This document shows positions 23,198 through 30,502 of a DNA stretch of 50,347 nucleotides, piece after piece. Under the pieces are notes generated by a model, which was given only the letters and a program-made list of their open reading frames with translations, was not told where the DNA came from and ran no database searches. Made by a program: the position numbers and the translations under genes. How positions within the stretch are numbered: position 1 is the first letter of the stretch; every line of letters begins with the position of its first letter. Origin of the DNA: Oscillospiraceae bacterium (lineage in GTDB: Bacteria > Bacillota > Clostridia > Oscillospirales > Ruminococcaceae). The DNA lies in assembly GCA_004557855.1 (NCBI GenBank), contig SFFJ01000015.1:1-50347 (forward strand), read 5' to 3'.

Positions 23198-24460
23198 ATG
23201 CGTTCTGTTGATGTTCTCATTATCGGCGGAGGCCCTGCGGGGCTGGCCGCTGCCATAGCTGCCCGCAAAAACGGCGCCGAGGTGCTGCTGCTGGAACGGG
23301 AGGCCCGTCTCGGCGGCATCCTCAAGCAGTGCATCCATGACGGCTTCGGCTTGGTGCGCTACGGCGAAAAGCTCTCCGGCCCCGAATATGCCGGCCGCTT
23401 CATCGATGAGTTCCATGCCCTGCAAATCGAGGCGCTGACCCTTACCTTCGTCACCCGCATCGAAAAAAAGCAGGAGGGCTTTCTCATCACGGCGGTGAAC
23501 CGTGAGGGACTGGAACAAATCCATACCAAGGCGCTTATTCTGGCCACCGGCTGCCGGGAACGGACGGCAAAGCAGGTGTCCATCCACGGCACCCGCCCCG
23601 CAGGGGTCTTTACCGCCGGGACGGCGCAGCATTTCACCAACCTGCTGGGGCTGCTTCCCACCAAAAAATGCGTCATTCTCGGCAGCGGAGATATCGGTCT
23701 TATCATGGCACGGCGGCTGACGCTGGAGGGCGCCGAGGTGCTGGGCGTCTACGAAGCCAAGCCCACCCCGTCGGGACTGACCCGCAACCTGCACCAGTGC
23801 CTTCACGATTTTAATATCCCGCTGCACCTTTCCCACACCGTCACCCGGGTGTTCGGGCAGGATCGGCTTTCCGCCGTGGAGATCATGCAGGTGGATGAAG
23901 GGATGAACCCCATCCCCGGCACCGCACAGCGGGTGGAATGTGACGCCCTTATCCTTTCGGTGGGGCTCATCCCCGAAAACGAGCTGGCCGAGGGGCTGGG
24001 TGTCGTCATCGACCCCAAAACGAAAGGCCCCCTGTGCGATGCCGGCCTGATGACCTCGGTTCCCGGGGTATTCAGCTGCGGCAACGCCCTGCACGTCAAT
24101 GACCTTGTGGATTATGTTTCCCAAAGCGGCGAGACCGCCGGGCAGAACGCCGCCCTGTATGACCCCCATCGGGAGCAGACGCTGATCCCCGTGACGGCAG
24201 GGGAGGGGCTGCTGTATGCCGTCCCGCAGCGGCTGGACCTGCAAAGCGACAACAGCGCCGTGACCCTTTATTTCCGCAGCCGCCAGAATCTGGGCCGCTG
24301 CCGCCTTGTCATCACCGCCGACGGCCGGGAGCTTTTCACCCGGAACTATCCCTTCCTGCGCCCCCCGGAGATGGAACGGCTGACGCTGGACCTTTCCGAC
24401 CGCGGACTGACCGCAGAAACCGAAATCAAGCTGGAAATAGAGGTGATGCCGGATGTGTGA
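23198..24460 (+). CDS. GlpB/HcnB-like FAD/NAD(P)-dependent oxidoreductase
   Basis: A 420-residue pyridine-nucleotide-disulfide-type flavoprotein. It shows an N-terminal FAD motif DVLIIGGGPAGLAAAIAARK (~5-24), the ATGCRER loop (~121-127), a second dinucleotide-binding motif ILGSGDIGLIMARRL (~161-175) and a GVFSCGNALHVNDLVDYVS segment near 300 that closes the FAD site. This arrangement matches the small partner flavoproteins encoded beside GlpA-like enzymes in Firmicutes. It probably shuttles electrons between the Fe-S/FAD enzyme upstream and an acceptor. It starts 13 bp after the previous stop with GGAGGGGAG, and its end overlaps the next gene by 8 bp, implying tight coexpression. Confidence 0.87.
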   Translation: MRSVDVLIIGGGPAGLAAAIAARKNGAEVLLLEREARLGGILKQCIHDGFGLVRYGEKLSGPEYAGRFIDEFHALQIEALTLTFVTRIEKKQEGFLITAVNREGLEQIHTKALILATGCRERTAKQVSIHGTRPAGVFTAGTAQHFTNLLGLLPTKKCVILGSGDIGLIMARRLTLEGAEVLGVYEAKPTPSGLTRNLHQCLHDFNIPLHLSHTVTRVFGQDRLSAVEIMQVDEGMNPIPGTAQRVECDALILSVGLIPENELAEGLGVVIDPKTKGPLCDAGLMTSVPGVFSCGNALHVNDLVDYVSQSGETAGQNAALYDPHREQTLIPVTAGEGLLYAVPQRLDLQSDNSAVTLYFRSRQNLGRCRLVITADGRELFTRNYPFLRPPEMERLTLDLSDRGLTAETEIKLEIEVMPDV

Positions 24461-24836
24461 ACTGACCTGTATCGTCTGTCCCCGGGGCTGTACCCTGCAA
24501 ATCACCGGGGAGGCGGGAAACTATACCGTTACCGGCAATGCCTGTAAACGGGGCGAGCAATTCGCCACGGCCGAGATGACCTGCCCCATGAGAACCCTAT
24601 GCACCACCGTAAAAACCGCTTTTCCCGCGGTGCCGGTCATCAGCGTCCGGACATCACGGGAGATCCCCAAGGAGAGGATCTTCGATGTGATGCGGGAGAT
24701 CAACAGCCTCTGCATCACCCACCCCACCGGGCGGGGAGAGGTCATACTGCAAAACGTGCTGGGCCTGGGGGCGGATATCATCGTGACCGCCGACTGGCCG
24801 GAGGAACAAGATAAGGAGGATCGTTATGAGCAATAA
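24453..24836 (+). CDS. DUF1667 domain protein (cysteine-rich)
   Basis: A 127-residue protein of the DUF1667 family, which is regularly found beside GlpA/GlpB-like flavoproteins. The N-terminal third has CELTCIVCPRGC (residues 2-13), then NACKRGEQFA and MTCPMRTLC, a set of cysteines suited to binding an Fe-S cluster. The rest is a small alpha/beta domain (VISVRTSREIPKERIFDVMR). It likely acts as an electron-carrying or assembly subunit of the complex formed by its neighbours; this rests on context. It overlaps both neighbours (8 bp upstream, 11 bp downstream). Confidence 0.88.
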   Translation: MCELTCIVCPRGCTLQITGEAGNYTVTGNACKRGEQFATAEMTCPMRTLCTTVKTAFPAVPVISVRTSREIPKERIFDVMREINSLCITHPTGRGEVILQNVLGLGADIIVTADWPEEQDKEDRYEQ

Positions 24837-26577
24837 ACCGTACAAAGGCTTTGAACCCAAGTGGCTGCTGACCCCCGCCCCGGAGGGCAGCTACCGTTCC
24901 ATCTTCCGGTGGGGCGACCCCGAATTCTTCAAATATCCCAAGGAGTCTCTCTACAAGCTGATGAAAGAGACCTTCCACATGACCGATGACGACTTTAAGG
25001 ACTATGCCGATGACATCGGCTTTGACCGGGTGGAGCTGCCCGATCACCCCTCTGAAATGGCCCCGGAGCATCTGCAGGCCCTTCGGGAGATCGTCGGTGA
25101 GGATTTTGTCACGACCGATGACTACGCCCGGCTTTCGGTGGCCTACGGTTGCACCGGCTATGACCTTCTGCGGCTGCGCCATAAGCAGATCGACAGCCTG
25201 CCGGATGTGGTGGTCTACCCCGATACCGCCGAGCAGGTGGAAAAGATCGTCTGCTATGCGGCACAGCACCATATCCCGCTGTATGTTTACGGCGGCGGCA
25301 GCTCGGTCACCCGCGGCGTGGAGCCCATCAAGGGCGGCATTTCGCTGGATATGAGAAAGCGCTTCAATAAGATCATCAGCTTCAATGAGGTGGATCAGAC
25401 CATCACCGTGCAGGCGGGTCTTTCCGGCCCCATGCTGGAGGAGGCCCTGCAGGACGCCCCCAACCGCTTCGGCGCAAAGCGCCAATATACCTGCGGCCAC
25501 TTCCCCCAAAGCTTCGAATACAGCAGCGTGGGCGGCTGGGTGGTCACCCGCGGCGCCGGCCAGAACAGCACCTACTACGGCACCATCGCCGATATCGTCC
25601 TTTCGCAAAAATATGCCACCCCCATCGGGCGCATCGTTACGCCGCACTACCCGCGTGAGGCCACCGGCCCCGATCTCAACCAGATCATGATGGGCTCGGA
25701 GGGGACCTTCGGCGTGCTGACCGAGGTGACCCTCAAGGTGTTCCGCTGGCAGCCGGAAAACCGCAAGCGGTTCTCGTATATGTTCCGGGACTGGGAAACG
25801 GCCATGGCCGCCGCCCGTGAAATGATGCAGTGCGAATGCGGCTATTCCTCGGTGTTCCGCCTTTCCGACCCCGAGGAGACCCGGCTGATGCTGCGGCTTT
25901 ACAATGTGGACGAAACGCCGCTGGCCCCCCTGATGGATAAGCTGGGCTACAAGGATATGGAGCGCTGCATGTTCCTCGGCTTTACCGATGGCGAAAAGGG
26001 CTTTTCCAAAAACGTGGCGAAGAATATCCACCGCATTGCCCGGCGGTACGGCGCCATGCCCATGACCGGCTATGTGACCAAGAGCTGGGAAAAGGGCCGC
26101 TTCAATGACCCCTACCTGCGGGATACCCTGATGGATTTCGGGGTCATCACCGATACGCTGGAATGCAGCGTCAACTGGTCCAATATGGCGCAGGTCCACC
26201 GGGATGTCCGCGCAGTCTGCCATGCCCTGCCGGATACCATCGTCACCACCCATATGAGCCACTGCTACCCGCAGGGCGCCAACCTCTACTTCATCTTCAT
26301 CACCAGAATGCAGGACGCCGCCGAATTCAAGCGCTACCACACCACCATCCTGGATGCCATCCAGAAATCCGGCGCAGCCATCAGCCACCACCACGGCATC
26401 GGCAAGATGTTCGCCCCGTGGCTGGAGGGCTACATCGGTGAGAAGGAGTACGGGGTGTTCCGGGTGCTCAAGAATTACTTTGACCCCGACTTCACCATGA
26501 ACCCCGGCGGTACCATCGGCCTTGACCTGACCCCGGAGGAAAAACGCCACCTGAACGAGCGCAAGGACTATCGATAA
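24826..26577 (+). CDS. FAD-binding oxidase of the AGPS/GlcD type
   Basis: A 583-residue flavoprotein of the PCMH/FAD-oxidase-C superfamily. The FAD-binding part (~125-310) contains VYGGGSSVTRGVEP and the phosphate-binding stretch GPDLNQIMMGSEGTFGVLTE. The C-terminal cap includes DTLECSVNWSNM and ISHHHGIGKM, features typical of alkylglycerone-phosphate synthase rather than D-lactate dehydrogenase. AGPS exchanges the acyl chain of acyl-dihydroxyacetone phosphate for a fatty alcohol in ether-lipid synthesis, so together with a GlpA-like enzyme the operon may link triose/glycerol phosphate redox to ether lipids. A 2-hydroxyacid dehydrogenase role is the main alternative. AAGGAGG precedes the ATG; a terminator follows the stop. 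Confidence 0.85.
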   Translation: MSNKPYKGFEPKWLLTPAPEGSYRSIFRWGDPEFFKYPKESLYKLMKETFHMTDDDFKDYADDIGFDRVELPDHPSEMAPEHLQALREIVGEDFVTTDDYARLSVAYGCTGYDLLRLRHKQIDSLPDVVVYPDTAEQVEKIVCYAAQHHIPLYVYGGGSSVTRGVEPIKGGISLDMRKRFNKIISFNEVDQTITVQAGLSGPMLEEALQDAPNRFGAKRQYTCGHFPQSFEYSSVGGWVVTRGAGQNSTYYGTIADIVLSQKYATPIGRIVTPHYPREATGPDLNQIMMGSEGTFGVLTEVTLKVFRWQPENRKRFSYMFRDWETAMAAAREMMQCECGYSSVFRLSDPEETRLMLRLYNVDETPLAPLMDKLGYKDMERCMFLGFTDGEKGFSKNVAKNIHRIARRYGAMPMTGYVTKSWEKGRFNDPYLRDTLMDFGVITDTLECSVNWSNMAQVHRDVRAVCHALPDTIVTTHMSHCYPQGANLYFIFITRMQDAAEFKRYHTTILDAIQKSGAAISHHHGIGKMFAPWLEGYIGEKEYGVFRVLKNYFDPDFTMNPGGTIGLDLTPEEKRHLNERKDYR

Positions 26578-26590
26578 GCACCAAACCAGG

Positions 26591-26625
26591 CCCGGAGAAC
26601 TGCGGTTTTCCGGGTCTTGTTTTTT
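26591..26625 (+). terminator. Terminator of the flavoprotein operon
   Basis: CCCGGA/TCCGGG stem enclosing a smaller AAC/GTT pairing, followed by TCTTGTTTTTT. Confidence 0.8.
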
Positions 26626-26655
26626 GCGGGCGGGCCGCTGCGCCCCGCAGCAATA

Positions 26656-26746
26656 CGGCCGGCAGGCCCTCCGCCCCTCCGGGGCGGAGCCCGCCCCCGC
26701 CTCCGGCGGGGGCGGTGTGCGGCTTCGCCGCACGGCCTGCCGGCCG
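26656..26746. repeat. Cloverleaf repeat copy 8a
   Basis: Outer stem CGGCCGGCAGGCC/GGCCTGCCGGCCG encloses CTCCGCCCC with loop TCC, CCGCCCCCGCC with loop TCC, and GTGCGGC with loop TTC. Its right half is duplicated immediately downstream (26778-26819). Confidence 0.9.
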
Positions 26747-26905
26747 TCCCCGCCCGCAGCAGCCCGCTGCCGTCCCCGGCGGGGGCGGTGTGCGGCTTCG
26801 CCGCACGGCCTGCCGGCCGTCCCCGCCCGCAGCAGCCCGCTGCCGTCCCCGCCCGCGGCAGCCCGCTGCCGTCCCCGCCCGCGGCAGCCCGCTGCCATCC
26901 CCGCC
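26743..26905. repeat. Nested tandem repeats, 26-nt and 73-nt periods
   Basis: A unit beginning CCGTCCCCGCCCGC and ending AGCCCGCTG (26 nt) occurs about five times, the last degenerate. A 73-bp period also repeats half of cloverleaf 8a. Units are contiguous with no spacers. The 26578-27099 gap contains no gene: it holds a terminator, copies 8a and 8b, these repeats and the metal-operon promoter. Confidence 0.85.
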
Positions 26906-26936
26906 TGTGGCAAGACCCCTGCCTTCCTCCCACCAC

Positions 26937-27005
26937 GGCGGCGCCGCCCTTCGCCCGGAGGGCGAAGCCTGCGGCGGCGGGCTGCGCCCGCCGTGCGGCG
27001 CCGCC
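26937..27005. repeat. Cloverleaf repeat copy 8b (two-hairpin form)
   Basis: GGCGGCGCCGCC at the left pairs with GCGGCGCCGCC at the right around CTTCGCCC with loop GGA and CGGCGGGC with loop TGC. A third hairpin is missing or degenerate. Confidence 0.75.
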
Positions 27006-27038
27006 CCCGGCCTCCAAAAACATTTTCCCATTTTCCTA

Positions 27039-27086
27039 TTGACACCAATACATGAGCGTGCTATCATATGAACAGCAAAACATATG
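27039..27086 (+). promoter_or_regulatory. Promoter and CATATG dyad of the metal operon
   Basis: TTGACA (27039-27044), 17-bp spacer, TATCAT (27062-27067). Two CATATG copies (27065-27070 and 27081-27086) separated by 10 bp overlap the -10 and start region. They are a plausible site for the ArsR/SmtB repressor encoded just downstream. Confidence 0.75.
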
Positions 27087-27099
27087 AATGGAGGTTGAA

Positions 27100-27477
27100 A
27101 TGATGCCGAAGCATGACCACACCGCCATCCTGCAAACGGTGCGGGAGGAGCTGCCCGCCGAGGAGCTGATCTGCGACCTCTCCGACCTTTTCAAGGTATT
27201 CGGCGATACCACCCGGATGCGCATCCTGTATTCGCTGTTTGAAAGCGAGCTGTGCGTCTGCGCCATCGCCGAGCTGCTGGGCATGACCCAGTCCGCCATT
27301 TCGCATCAGCTCAAGGTTTTGCGGGATAATAAGCTGGTGGCCTCCCGCCGGGAGGGCAAAACCATTTATTATTTTCTGGCGGATGACCACGTCCGCACCA
27401 TCATCGGGCAGGGCTTCGACCACCTGACCGAGCACGACCATCCCAAAACGCACCCACACAATCATAAGGAGGACTGA
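27100..27477 (+). CDS. ArsR/SmtB-family metal-sensing repressor
   Basis: A 125-residue winged-helix repressor that releases DNA on binding metal. The motif ELCVCAIAELLGMTQSAISH (~50-69) contains the CVC pair of the alpha3N site and the recognition helix. The C-terminal helix has DDHVRTIIGQGFDHLTEHDH, which fits the alpha5 His/Asp zinc-type site of SmtB/CadC proteins. The N-terminal HDH may add ligands. The first of two adjacent ATGs is used; GGAGG lies five bases before it and eight before the second, which may be the true start. It leads an operon with a metallochaperone and a P-type ATPase, so Cd/Zn/Pb is the likely signal. Confidence 0.9.
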   Translation: MMPKHDHTAILQTVREELPAEELICDLSDLFKVFGDTTRMRILYSLFESELCVCAIAELLGMTQSAISHQLKVLRDNKLVASRREGKTIYYFLADDHVRTIIGQGFDHLTEHDHPKTHPHNHKED

Positions 27478-27480
27478 CCC

Positions 27481-27702
27481 ATGAAAAAGATGTATATGCT
27501 GGAGGACCTGGACTGTGCCAACTGCGCCGCCAAAATGGAGGAGGCCATCAAAAAGATCGAGGGCGTGACCTATGCCCGTGTCAGCTACCTGGCCCAAAAG
27601 CTGACGCTGGAGGCCGATGACGCCGTTTACGATGCCGTACTGGCCGAGGTGGTAAGAACCTGCAAGCGCATCGAGCCGGACTGCACCATTCTGCTGAAAT
27701 AA
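27481..27702 (+). CDS. Stand-alone HMA-domain metallochaperone
   Basis: A 73-residue ferredoxin-fold heavy-metal-associated domain. The metal-binding loop is LDCANCAAKMEEAI (residues ~9-22) with a CxxC pair preceded by Asp, as in Zn/Cd-ATPase HMA domains. The ATPase encoded next lacks an N-terminal HMA domain, so this protein likely serves as its separated metal-binding module. It lies three bases after the ArsR gene with AAGGAGG before the ATG. Confidence 0.9.
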   Translation: MKKMYMLEDLDCANCAAKMEEAIKKIEGVTYARVSYLAQKLTLEADDAVYDAVLAEVVRTCKRIEPDCTILLK

Positions 27703-27742
27703 CGCTCACCTGCCCATCGGCAGGGAAGGGGGAACGACCCGT

Positions 27743-29584
27743 ATGACCAAAAAACAGAAAAAACATCTGACCCGCATCATCACGGCGGCGGTGCTGCTGG
27801 CGGTGGTGTGGCTGCTCCTCCCGCTGGAGGGGGTCTGGCAGCTGCTGGCCTACTGTGTGCCGTATTTTATCGTCGGCTGGGATGTCCTGTGGGGCGCCCT
27901 GCGCAAAATACTGCACGGCGAGCTGCTGGATGAAGAATTCCTTATGTCCATCGCCACCGTCGGCGCCTTTGCGCTGGGGGAATACCGGGAAGCCGTTGCC
28001 GTCATGCTGTTCTATCAGATCGGCGAATGGTTCCAGGGCGTGGCGGTCGGCAAGACCCGCCGCAACATCACCCAGCTCATGGATCTCCGCCCCGACTATG
28101 CCAACGTACTGCGGGAGGGCATCGAGGAAAAGGTAGACCCGGAGGAGGTTGAGGTAGGGGAGACCATCCTCATCCGCCCCGGTGAAAAGATCCCGCTGGA
28201 CGGCATCATTCTGGACGGCACCACCGCCGTCAATACCGCCGCCCTGACCGGCGAAAGCCTGCCGCAGGATAAGGGGCCGGGGGATGCGGTGGTCAGCGGC
28301 ACCGTCAATCTTACCGGTGTCATCACCGTCAGGACCCAAAGCGCCTTCGGCGAATCCACCGCCGCCAAAATACTGGAGCTGGTGGAAAACGCCTCCGAGC
28401 AAAAGGCCAGGGTGGAGGGCTTCATCACCCGGCTTGCCCACTGGTACACCCCCTGCGTCGTGGCCGGCGCCGCCCTGCTGGCGGTCATCCCGCCGCTGCT
28501 GTTCAGCCAGCCGTGGAGCGTCTGGGTGCAGCGTGCTTTGGTATTCCTGGTCGTTTCCTGCCCCTGTGCGCTGGTGGTCAGCGTACCGCTTACCTTCTTC
28601 GGGGGGATCGGCGGGGCGTCCCGCTGCGGCATCCTCATTAAGGGCGCCGGCTATATGGAAACGCTGGCAAAGGCCCGCACCGTTGTCTTTGATAAGACCG
28701 GCACCCTGACCAAGGGCAGCTTTACCGTCACCCATATCGTCCCGCAAAAGGGCAGCAAGGATGACCTTCTGGCGCTGGCTGCCGCCGCCGAGAGCTTTTC
28801 CCGCCATCCCATCGCCCAGTCGGTGGTGGCCGCCTACGGCAAGCCCGTCGAGGCCGAGCCGGAGGATGCAAAAGACCACACCGGCCGGGGCATCGAAGCG
28901 GTCATCGGGGGGCGGCATATCTTTGCCGGGAATGAACGCCTGATGAATGAGATCGGCGTCCCCTGCGCCGGGGTGAATGAGATCGGTACCGTCATCCATA
29001 TGGCGGCGGACCGGGAATATCTCGGGTATCTGGTCATCGCCGATACCCCGAAGCCCGATGCCGCCGAAGCCATCCGTTCCCTCAAGGCCGAGGGGGTGGA
29101 AAAGACCGTCATGCTCACCGGTGATAAGGCTGCCGTAGCCGAAGCGGTGGCGGCGGAGCTGGGGCTGGATGAAGCCCGCGCCGAGCTGCTGCCTGCCGAT
29201 AAGGTCACGGCGGTGGAGGGTCTGCTCAAGACCGGCTCGCCCCTTGTATTCGTGGGGGACGGCATCAATGACGCCCCGGTTCTGGCCCGTGCCGATGTCG
29301 GCGTGGCGATGGGTGCCCTGGGCAGCGATGCCGCCATCGAAGCCGCCGATATCGTGCTGATGGACGACGCTCCCAGCAAGCTTTCGCTGGCGGTACGGCT
29401 TTCCCGCCGCACCATGCGCATCGTCCGGCAGAATGTCGTCTTTGCGCTGGCGGTCAAGGCCATCGTGCTGCTCATGGGCGCCACCGGTGATGCCAATATG
29501 TGGGTCGCCGTCTTTGCCGATGTGGGCGTGCTGGTGCTTGCCATCCTCAATGCCATGCGGGCGCTGCTCGTCCCCAAAAAGTAA
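27743..29584 (+). CDS. Heavy-metal P1B-type ATPase (Cd/Zn/Pb export)
   Basis: A 613-residue inner-membrane pump that exports divalent soft metals with ATP. Motifs in order: TGES (actuator, ~174), SCPCALV (transmembrane metal site, ~272), DKTGTL (phosphorylated Asp, ~317), SRHPIAQ (nucleotide-binding His, ~353) and GDGINDAPVL (~508). The last membrane helix has FADVGVLVLAILNA, whose Asp fits the PIB-2 (ZntA/CadA) class rather than copper pumps. There is no N-terminal HMA domain; that function is encoded by the gene just upstream. A 40-bp gap with a small CCTGCC/GGCAGG hairpin separates them. Controlled by the ArsR-type repressor. Confidence 0.95.
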   Translation: MTKKQKKHLTRIITAAVLLAVVWLLLPLEGVWQLLAYCVPYFIVGWDVLWGALRKILHGELLDEEFLMSIATVGAFALGEYREAVAVMLFYQIGEWFQGVAVGKTRRNITQLMDLRPDYANVLREGIEEKVDPEEVEVGETILIRPGEKIPLDGIILDGTTAVNTAALTGESLPQDKGPGDAVVSGTVNLTGVITVRTQSAFGESTAAKILELVENASEQKARVEGFITRLAHWYTPCVVAGAALLAVIPPLLFSQPWSVWVQRALVFLVVSCPCALVVSVPLTFFGGIGGASRCGILIKGAGYMETLAKARTVVFDKTGTLTKGSFTVTHIVPQKGSKDDLLALAAAAESFSRHPIAQSVVAAYGKPVEAEPEDAKDHTGRGIEAVIGGRHIFAGNERLMNEIGVPCAGVNEIGTVIHMAADREYLGYLVIADTPKPDAAEAIRSLKAEGVEKTVMLTGDKAAVAEAVAAELGLDEARAELLPADKVTAVEGLLKTGSPLVFVGDGINDAPVLARADVGVAMGALGSDAAIEAADIVLMDDAPSKLSLAVRLSRRTMRIVRQNVVFALAVKAIVLLMGATGDANMWVAVFADVGVLVLAILNAMRALLVPKK

Positions 29585-29602
29585 TTGTGATTTTCTCCTT
29601 AC

Positions 29603-29636
29603 GAACGGTCTGTCCCCTGCGGGCAGGCCGTTTTTG
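29603..29636 (+). terminator. Terminator of the metal operon
   Basis: AACGGTCTG/CAGGCCGTT stem (one G-T) followed by TTTTTGC. Confidence 0.8.
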
Positions 29637-29662
29637 CTTGCCTTTTGCGGTGCGGATATGAT
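29634..29662 (+). promoter_or_regulatory. Promoter of the AlkD-like gene
   Basis: TTGCTT (29634-29639), 17-bp spacer, TATGAT (29657-29662), starting within the T-run of the previous terminator. Confidence 0.65.
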
Positions 29663-29697
29663 ACACTTTTCTTATCAAGCCGAAAGGGGGCGCCACC

Positions 29698-30375
29698 GTG
29701 CAAACCATTACCGAAGCGCTGTTTTCCATGCAGGATGAAGGATACCGCAGCTTTCATGCGGGGCTCATGCCGGGCATCGACCCCGAACGCATCATCGGGG
29801 TGCGGATGCCGGCGCTGCGCCGCTATGCCGCCGCCCTTGCCGAAACGCCGCAGGCCACCCTATTTTTGCGGGAGCTGCCCCACACCTACTACGAGGAAAA
29901 CAACCTCCATGCCCTGCTGCTGATGCGGGAAAAGGATTTTTCCGCCCTGATGGAGCCGCTGGAGCGCTTTTTGCCGGAGCTGGATAACTGGGCCACCTGC
30001 GACCTCTTAAAGCCCGTCTGCTTTGCCCGGAATACCGACCGTCTGCTGCCCTATCTTGTAAAATGGCTGGCGGATGACCGCCCCTATACCGTCCGCTTCG
30101 CCATCGAAATGCTGATGACCCACTACCTCGGGGCGCATTTTTCCCCGGAATACCCCCGCCGGGTGGCGGCGGTGCAAAGCGAGCATTACTATGTCCGCAT
30201 GATGCAGGCCTGGTACTTTGCCACGGCGCTGGCCTTCCGCTATGAGGAGATCCTGCCCTTCCTCACCGGGGATGCACTTTCCCCGTGGGTGCGGCAAAAA
30301 ACCATCCAAAAGGCGGTGGAGAGCTTCCGCATCCCCCCGCAGCACAAGGCCGAATTAAAGGCGCTGCGCCGCTGA
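29698..30375 (+). CDS. DNA alkylation repair protein (AlkD-like HEAT-repeat glycosylase)
   Basis: A 225-residue all-helical protein of the AlkC/AlkD superfamily, which excises alkylated bases such as 3-methyladenine and 7-methylguanine without flipping them. Family features are IGVRMPALRRYAAALA (~31-46), FLPELDNWATCDLLKPVCF (~90-108), where W and D line the DNA groove, and RFAIEMLMTHYL (~139-150). The start is GTG behind AAAGGGGG; the internal ATG at codon 11 would cut the first helix. It has its own promoter and is monocistronic. A GCCCCG/CGGGGC hairpin (30396-30416) follows and may terminate it. Confidence 0.9.
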   Translation: MQTITEALFSMQDEGYRSFHAGLMPGIDPERIIGVRMPALRRYAAALAETPQATLFLRELPHTYYEENNLHALLLMREKDFSALMEPLERFLPELDNWATCDLLKPVCFARNTDRLLPYLVKWLADDRPYTVRFAIEMLMTHYLGAHFSPEYPRRVAAVQSEHYYVRMMQAWYFATALAFRYEEILPFLTGDALSPWVRQKTIQKAVESFRIPPQHKAELKALRR

Positions 30376-30442
30376 ATTTCGTCATTTTCGCCCCGGAGAG
30401 CCCGCTTCGGGGCAAAATTAACAGTCTGTTCATCCCCTGTAT

Positions 30443-30471
30443 TTGCCTTTTTTGCCTTGCTATGGTAGAAT
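30443..30471 (+). promoter_or_regulatory. Promoter of the ankyrin-like lipoprotein gene
   Basis: TTGCCT (30443-30448), 17-bp spacer, TAGAAT (30466-30471). Confidence 0.7.
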
Positions 30472-30502
30472 AGCCGCACAAAACCAAAATTGGGAGTGAC
30501 TT

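Noticed and set aside
26743..26905. CRISPR array
   Set aside because: The 26-nt units are directly contiguous without unique spacers, and no cas genes are nearby.
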